A stretch of DNA of 64,000 bases from Planococcus lenghuensis (lineage in GTDB: Bacteria; Bacillota; Bacilli; Bacillales_A; Planococcaceae), in NCBI RefSeq assembly GCF_001999905.1, contig NZ_CP019640.1, forward strand, positions 1,044,501 through 1,108,500, read 5' to 3'. The first letter of the stretch is position 1, and the number at the start of each line of letters is the position of its first letter. The notes under the pieces were generated by a model. The model was not told the origin of the DNA. It was given only the letters and a program-made list of their open reading frames with translations, and did no database searches. Shown here in pieces: positions 60,067 to 64,000 of this stretch. The position numbers and the translations under genes were made by a program.

Positions 60067-62205
60067 CTACTCTTTTACTCTCAGAAGGCGTAAGCCATTT
60101 AATGTCACCAGCAGTGTTGCGCCCATATCGGCAAAGATCGCCATCCATAATGTCAACCAGCCGGGCAGGACAAGCAGGAGTGCAAGCAGCTTGATACCGA
60201 GCGAGAATGTAACATTTTGCTTAATAATCTGCAGCGCTTTTTTACTGAGCTTGATAGTGAACGGCAGTTTCTTCAAGTCATCCGCCATCAAGGCGATATC
60301 AGCGGTTTCAAGTGCAGTATCCGTACCGGCACCGCCCATTGCGATCCCCACAGTCGAGGCTGCAAGCGCCGGCGCATCATTCACCCCATCGCCGACCATG
60401 GCAACATTTAATTTCCGGTTCCGCAATTCTTTAATATAAGCCAGTTTATCTTGCGGCATCAATTCCGCCTGTACGTCATGAACTCCCACACTGCGCCCGA
60501 TTGCCTGAGCGGTCGCATGATTATCACCGGTCAGCATCACGGTCTGGCGAATACCGAGCGCATGCAGCGACTGGATGGCTTCTTTTGAAGTTTCCCGCAC
60601 TTCATCCGCAACGGCAATCAGCGCCAAAATCTGCTGCTCCGTACCAAGCGCCATCACGGTTTTTCCTTCATTCTGCAAACTGTCAATCTGCTGGTGGACT
60701 TCGGGATTAATATCTGCTCCAAGCTTGTCCGTCAATAATGCAGGACTTCCAATCCAATGCACTTGTCCATTGAGCCGGCCCTGAATCCCTCGACCGGTGA
60801 TGGAAGAAAACTCTTCCATCTCAAAAGAGTCGGCCCGGTGCTTTGCTGCTTTGTCTGTAATGGCTGCAGCAAGCGGATGCCCTGACGCTTTTTCCAAAGT
60901 AGCTGCAAGACCAAGCACATAACGCTCATCAAGACCAGCAACAGGGAGGATATCAGTGACTGCCGGGATCCCTTTTGTCAGCGTCCCGGTTTTGTCGAAT
61001 GCAATGGCATTAAGCTTAGCTGCTTCTTCCAGATAGACGCCGCCTTTGATCAGAACACCATGTTTTGCTGCATTGCCGATGGCCGTTACAATGGCGACTG
61101 GTGTCGAAACCACGAGGGCACAAGGGCAGCCGACAACAAGAACCGTCAGCCCGCGGTAGATCCATTCGCTCCAGTCTGCGCTGAACAAAAGCGGAGGGAG
61201 GACGGCAAGCCCGAGAGCAAACAGGATAATCGCTGGGGTATAGTAACGGGCGAATTTATCCACAAATGCCTGAGAAGGGGCCCGTTCTGCCTGCGCTTCT
61301 TCCACCAAGTGAATGATTTTCGCGATGGTCGTGTCTTCTGCCCGCTTTGTGACTTGAACTTCGAGCAGCCCTTCTTCATTCAGCGTGCCGGCAAACACTT
61401 CATCTTGCGGCAATTTGGCAACAGGCACTGATTCCCCTGTGATGGCAGCCTGGTTAATTGTTGATTGGCCTTTTACAACTACACCATCCATGGCAAGTTT
61501 CTGTCCCGGTTTGACGATCATAATATCATCAATCCGGATATCGTCTACCGGAATTACCATTTCCTCCTGTCCCCGCCGGATAAGCGCTTCTTTCGGCGCG
61601 ATGTCCATGAGAGACCGGATCGATTGGCGGGCTTTATCCATCGAATAGTTTTCAAGTGCTTCACTGACGGCAAATAGGATTACAACAACTGCCCCTTCGA
61701 CCCATTCGCCGATAAGGGCAGCTCCGATAACTGCGACAGTCATCAGCACATTCATTTCAAACTGAAGATGAACCAGACCTCTAAATCCTTTGATAAAGAG
61801 TTTATAGCCGCCCAGCACGATCGTTGTAACATACAGGAGAATGGCCGGCAGACTATCATCGCCGTATTGCTGTCCTGTTGCCCAAGCCGCGATTAACAGG
61901 ATAGCGGACGTCAGGACCCGCAAATGATCCGGCTGTTTCCAAAATGGGATTTTCACTTCTTCTACTCGCTCGTTCTCCGGGCGGATTTTTAAGTTTTCAA
62001 ATGCGCCGGCTTTTTCGATTTCATCAATGGAAGCCTCACCGCTGACAGCGACTTTAGCGGCACCGAAATTCACTTTTGCTTCCCTTACCCCGGGAAGGTT
62101 TTGCACATTCCGCTCAAACTGAGCGGCACAACTGGCTCAGGATAAACCTTGAACGCGATAAACTGTGCGATTCTGTTCATTGATGGTTGCCGTATTAGCT
62201 GCCAT
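60067..62205 (-). CDS. cadA: Cadmium/zinc/lead P1B-type ATPase CadA, with an in-frame TGA at codon 23
   Basis: A heavy-metal export ATPase. The start is set by AAAGGAGG eight bases before the ATG at 62205. Codon 23 (62139-62137) is TGA exactly where the first cysteine of the CxxC metal motif belongs: GLS[14 protein letters not shown]. From there the frame is open for 690 codons and contains the HMA remainder, TGES, CPC in [29 protein letters not shown] and [10 protein letters not shown]. Downstream of TGA a GTG at 62106 could restart translation. So either a nonsense mutation or a recoded codon. It follows cadC with an 11-base overlap. Confidence 0.85.
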
Positions 62206-62563
62206 GGATTCCCGCCTCCTTTCGGTGATCAAGGGCGATGAGGAGCAATTGCCGGATATGATCATCATCCAGGGAATAAAAGGCGAGCTTGCCGTCTTTC
62301 CGGTGTTTGGCAAGTCCCATTGTCTTCATCGCCCGGAGATGATGGGAAGCGGTAGCGACGGATGAACCGATGATGTTTGCAATATCACATACACATAATT
62401 CATCTTCTTCACATAGAGCGAATGCAATCTTTGCACGGTTTTCATCACCAAGGACCTTGAAGATTTTTGCCATTCCAGTGATGTCTTCCTGTTTAATCCG
62501 GTCTTGGGTCCGGGCAACCACTTCTTCATTAAAGCAATACACTTCACAGCTGTCTTTTTGCAC
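62195..62563 (-). CDS. cadC: ArsR/SmtB-family metal sensor CadC
   Basis: A 122-residue repressor, the length of S. aureus CadC. The metal-binding N-terminal cysteines are at 6 and 10 (DSCEVYCFN) and the ELCVCD motif gives Cys57 and Cys59, a four-cysteine set for cadmium or lead. A winged helix (about 50-100) includes ANIIGSSVATASHHLRAMK. The GTG at 62563 follows AAGGAGG by eight bases. It releases the operator upstream when metal binds and so de-represses cadA. Confidence 0.92.
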   Translation of the reverse strand: MQKDSCEVYCFNEEVVARTQDRIKQEDITGMAKIFKVLGDENRAKIAFALCEEDELCVCDIANIIGSSVATASHHLRAMKTMGLAKHRKDGKLAFYSLDDDHIRQLLLIALDHRKEAGIHGS

Positions 62564-62581
62564 CTCAAGCACCTCCTTCAT

Positions 62582-62597
62582 TCAAATGAATATTTGA
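62582..62597 (-). promoter_or_regulatory. CadC operator
   Basis: TCAAATgaatATTTGA is an inverted repeat nearly identical to the CadC site TCAAATaaatATTTGA. It lies just downstream of the predicted cadC transcription start and over its leader. Confidence 0.85.
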
Positions 62598-62607
62598 TTA
62601 TGACTTC

Positions 62608-62636
62608 ATCTTACCGCAAAACATGCTATCATTCAA
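62608..62636 (-). promoter_or_regulatory. Promoter of cadCA
   Basis: On the minus strand TTGAAT, a 17-base spacer and TAAGAT, placing the start just upstream of the CadC operator. Confidence 0.65.
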
Positions 62637-62680
62637 ATGTAGATTAGAATATCCGTTTTATTTAATCAGAAGGAGGACAT

Positions 62681-63166
62681 ATGCTGAAAAAACTGTTCAC
62701 TATCAACCTTTGGCAATCCATATTGATTGTCACTTTTTTCAGTCTGCCGCTGTTCCTGTTCATTGGTACAATGGATGGCGGGTTCAGACAGGCATTGTTT
62801 GCAGGCAGGGCAGCGGCAGTCTATTTCCTGCTGTCTTTTGTATTATATCTCCTTCTCTATGCCATCAGTCATATGCCGAGAAGCCGGGCGCACAGAAAGC
62901 TGGTCATCTTCACCCGCATCTACATACGTTTTCATATTTCCTTTGCCGTAATTGGAACTGTGCTGATTACCGGGCATATTCTGTATATGACCATGCTGCC
63001 TTTGACAATTGTTTCCCTTGCCGGATTTGCGGCGCTTGTTGCTTTGCTGCCTCTTTTGTATACCGGCTATTTGCGGAAACGGAAGTCTTCCGGCAGGCGG
63101 CGACGCTTCCACAGGTATACTGCCTTTGTGTTTGCTGTATTGGTGTTCGTCCATTTGGTCATTTAG
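62681..63166 (+). CDS. Four-helix membrane protein with two H-x13-H motifs, possible haem b protein
   Basis: A 161-residue protein with about five hydrophobic segments. Two pairs of histidines, each 14 residues apart on one helix, occur in RFHISFAVIGTVLITGHIL and FHRYTAFVFAVLVFVHLVI. In b-type cytochromes and ferric reductases such pairs hold two haems between helices. Positioned between the cad and csoR operons. AGAAGGAGG precedes the ATG. Function unknown; haem binding is inferred from the spacing. Confidence 0.75.
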   Translation: MLKKLFTINLWQSILIVTFFSLPLFLFIGTMDGGFRQALFAGRAAAVYFLLSFVLYLLLYAISHMPRSRAHRKLVIFTRIYIRFHISFAVIGTVLITGHILYMTMLPLTIVSLAGFAALVALLPLLYTGYLRKRKSSGRRRRFHRYTAFVFAVLVFVHLVI

Positions 63167-63221
63167 CACAAGAAGGGAATGGAGGACAACATGAGGCAGG
63201 CATGCTTACCGGTTAAAGGAG

Positions 63222-63250
63222 TTGACAATGTAATAAATGAGGAGTAAGAT
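63222..63250 (+). promoter_or_regulatory. Promoter of csoR
   Basis: A perfect TTGACA at 63222-63227, a 17-base spacer and TAAGAT at 63245-63250. ATACGGGTATAGGGTAT follows directly (63249-63265), a candidate CsoR site with two GGGTAT half-sites. Confidence 0.75.
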
Positions 63251-63289
63251 ACGGGTATAGGGTATATAAAACATTAAAGAGGTGGCTCC

Positions 63290-63568
63290 GTGGAAAAAAC
63301 AACCATTCAGCCGAACAAGCAGCAGCTGCTCAACCGCCTGAAACGCATTGAAGGGCAAGTGCGCGGTGTCCACCAGATGGTGGATAATGACCGGTATTGT
63401 GTGGACATTCTGCACCAGATCAGTGCGATTCAATCCGCCATGAATAAAGTATCGCTGGCACTCCTTGAAGATCATGCGCATCATTGTGTGATGAATGCTG
63501 TTCAGAATGGGAACGGGGACGAAGCAATCAGCGAACTGATGGATGTCATGAAAACGATGACTAAGTAA
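63290..63568 (+). CDS. csoR: Copper-sensing repressor CsoR
   Basis: A 92-residue DUF156-family repressor. The copper ligands Cys37, His62 and Cys66 are all present in RYCVDIL and DHAHHCVMNA, and NRLKRIEGQVRGVHQMV is the family N-terminus. Copper(I) binding releases it from DNA and allows copZ and copA expression. GTG start after GAGGTGG. It heads the csoR-copZ-copA group. Confidence 0.93.
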   Translation: MEKTTIQPNKQQLLNRLKRIEGQVRGVHQMVDNDRYCVDILHQISAIQSAMNKVSLALLEDHAHHCVMNAVQNGNGDEAISELMDVMKTMTK

Positions 63569-63588
63569 AAAAACGGGAGGAATTTATC

Positions 63589-63792
63589 ATGAACGAAACA
63601 TTGAAAGTACAAGGAATGTCTTGCGGTCATTGCGTCAATGCTGTAGAAACAAGCGTGGGAGAACTTCAAGGCGTCTCCAATGTGAAAGTGGACCTCGATA
63701 AAGGGGAAGTTGCAGTTGCTTACGACAACAGCACCACGTCACTTGCGGAAATTAAAGAAACAATCGAAGATCAGGGATACGACGTCGTCTGA
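63589..63792 (+). CDS. copZ: Copper chaperone CopZ
   Basis: A 67-residue HMA-domain protein with the copper-binding MSCGHC motif and the typical ferredoxin-like fold pattern VSNVKVDLDKGEVAVAYD and IKETIEDQGYDV. It hands copper(I) to the downstream ATPase. It starts 20 bases after csoR with GGGAGG before the ATG. Confidence 0.94.
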   Translation: MNETLKVQGMSCGHCVNAVETSVGELQGVSNVKVDLDKGEVAVAYDNSTTSLAEIKETIEDQGYDVV

Positions 63793-63819
63793 TCGGGCAT
63801 AGATCATTGAGAGAGATCG

Positions 63820-63874
63820 TACCAGGGGGTATGGTCTTTCTTTGAATTGAAAATATACCCCTGTTATGTATGGA
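63820..63874 (+). promoter_or_regulatory. Promoter and CsoR-like operator of copA
   Basis: CAGGGGGTAT (63823-63832) and ATACCCCTG (63855-63863) form an inverted repeat, a pattern like CsoR operators. TTGAAA (63847-63852) and TATGGA (63869-63874) spaced 16 bases form a promoter that contains one half-site in its spacer. Confidence 0.6.
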
Positions 63875-63888
63875 TAGGAGGGACGGAC

Positions 63889-64000
63889 ATGGCAACTCAG
63901 GAAAAAACATTCCAAATCAGCGGCATGACATGCGCAGCCTGCGCCAATCGAATTGAAAAAGGCTTATCGAGAATGGAAGGCGTTGAAAAGGCGAACGTCA
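63889..64000 (+). CDS. copA: Copper-exporting P1B-type ATPase CopA, N-terminal part; 3' end cut by window
   Basis: Thirty-seven residues are visible: MATQEKTFQISGMTCAAC and ANRIEKGLSRMEGVEKANV, an HMA domain with the GMTCAAC copper motif, the start of CopA. AGGAGGGACGG precedes the ATG. With csoR and copZ it forms a copper-export operon. Confidence 0.88.
   Translation, partial: MATQEKTFQISGMTCAACANRIEKGLSRMEGVEKANV

Noticed and set aside
63191-63247. Possible 18-residue leader peptide starting MRQACLPVKG before csoR
   Set aside because: It overlaps the csoR promoter and would be destroyed by transcription starting there.

Overview
The window looks like the chromosome of a low-to-mid GC Gram-positive rod of the order Bacillales, most likely family Planococcaceae (inference from protein style and gene order; no search was run). 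Supporting points are the yhfH-lplJ, lcfB and comK-IDEAL-protein neighbourhoods known from Bacillus subtilis, AGGAGG-type ribosome sites with many GTG and TTG starts, an S-box riboswitch, and sites matching SigW, Rex, FadR, CadC and CsoR. There are no rRNA or tRNA genes, insertion sequences, phage genes or CRISPR arrays that I can see. The cut at both edges runs through genes: a sodium/solute symporter on the left and a copper ATPase on the right.

Layout: 1-3.3 kb carries the symporter end, a membrane protein, yhfH and lipoate ligase lplJ. 3.3-7.7 kb is a complete BceRSAB-type antimicrobial-peptide sensing and detoxification operon. 7.7-14 kb has a FadR-controlled acyl-CoA ligase, an S9 peptidase, an enoyl-CoA hydratase and a UbiB-type kinase. 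14-17.8 kb holds a decayed hydrolase, a HAD phosphatase, the competence regulator comK and its usual IDEAL-domain neighbour. 17.8-24.4 kb is a run of small-molecule-modifying enzymes (SDRs, four GNATs, Nudix), an RsbR-like STAS protein and a WGR protein. 24.4-29.2 kb has a PadR pair and several lipoproteins, one of them frameshifted.

29.2-38.2 kb is a cell-envelope block: an ECF sigma factor with a DUF4179 anti-sigma, a flotillin behind a textbook SigW promoter, an M1-like lipoprotein peptidase, members of a repeated small exported-protein family and a CPA1 antiporter. 38-46.3 kb has hydrolases, a GNAT-aminoglycoside nucleotidyltransferase fusion, an MBL hydrolase, a truncated cytidine deaminase, a frameshifted Nudix gene, a quinone oxidoreductase and small membrane proteins. 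46.3-50.8 kb has a SAM riboswitch ahead of a sulfite-oxidase-like protein, a secreted M6 peptidase and an exported two-repeat protein. 50.8-59.8 kb is another run of transporters, P-loop and acyl-transfer enzymes with a PAS-STAS protein.

60-64 kb is a metal-resistance block: cadCA (leftward) with a CadC-type operator, a possible haem membrane protein, and csoR-copZ-copA (rightward) with candidate CsoR sites. The most unusual observation is an in-frame TGA replacing the first cysteine of the metal-binding CxxC motif of CadA, followed 10 bases later by a perfect 6-bp hairpin; it may be a simple nonsense mutation or, less likely, a selenocysteine codon.
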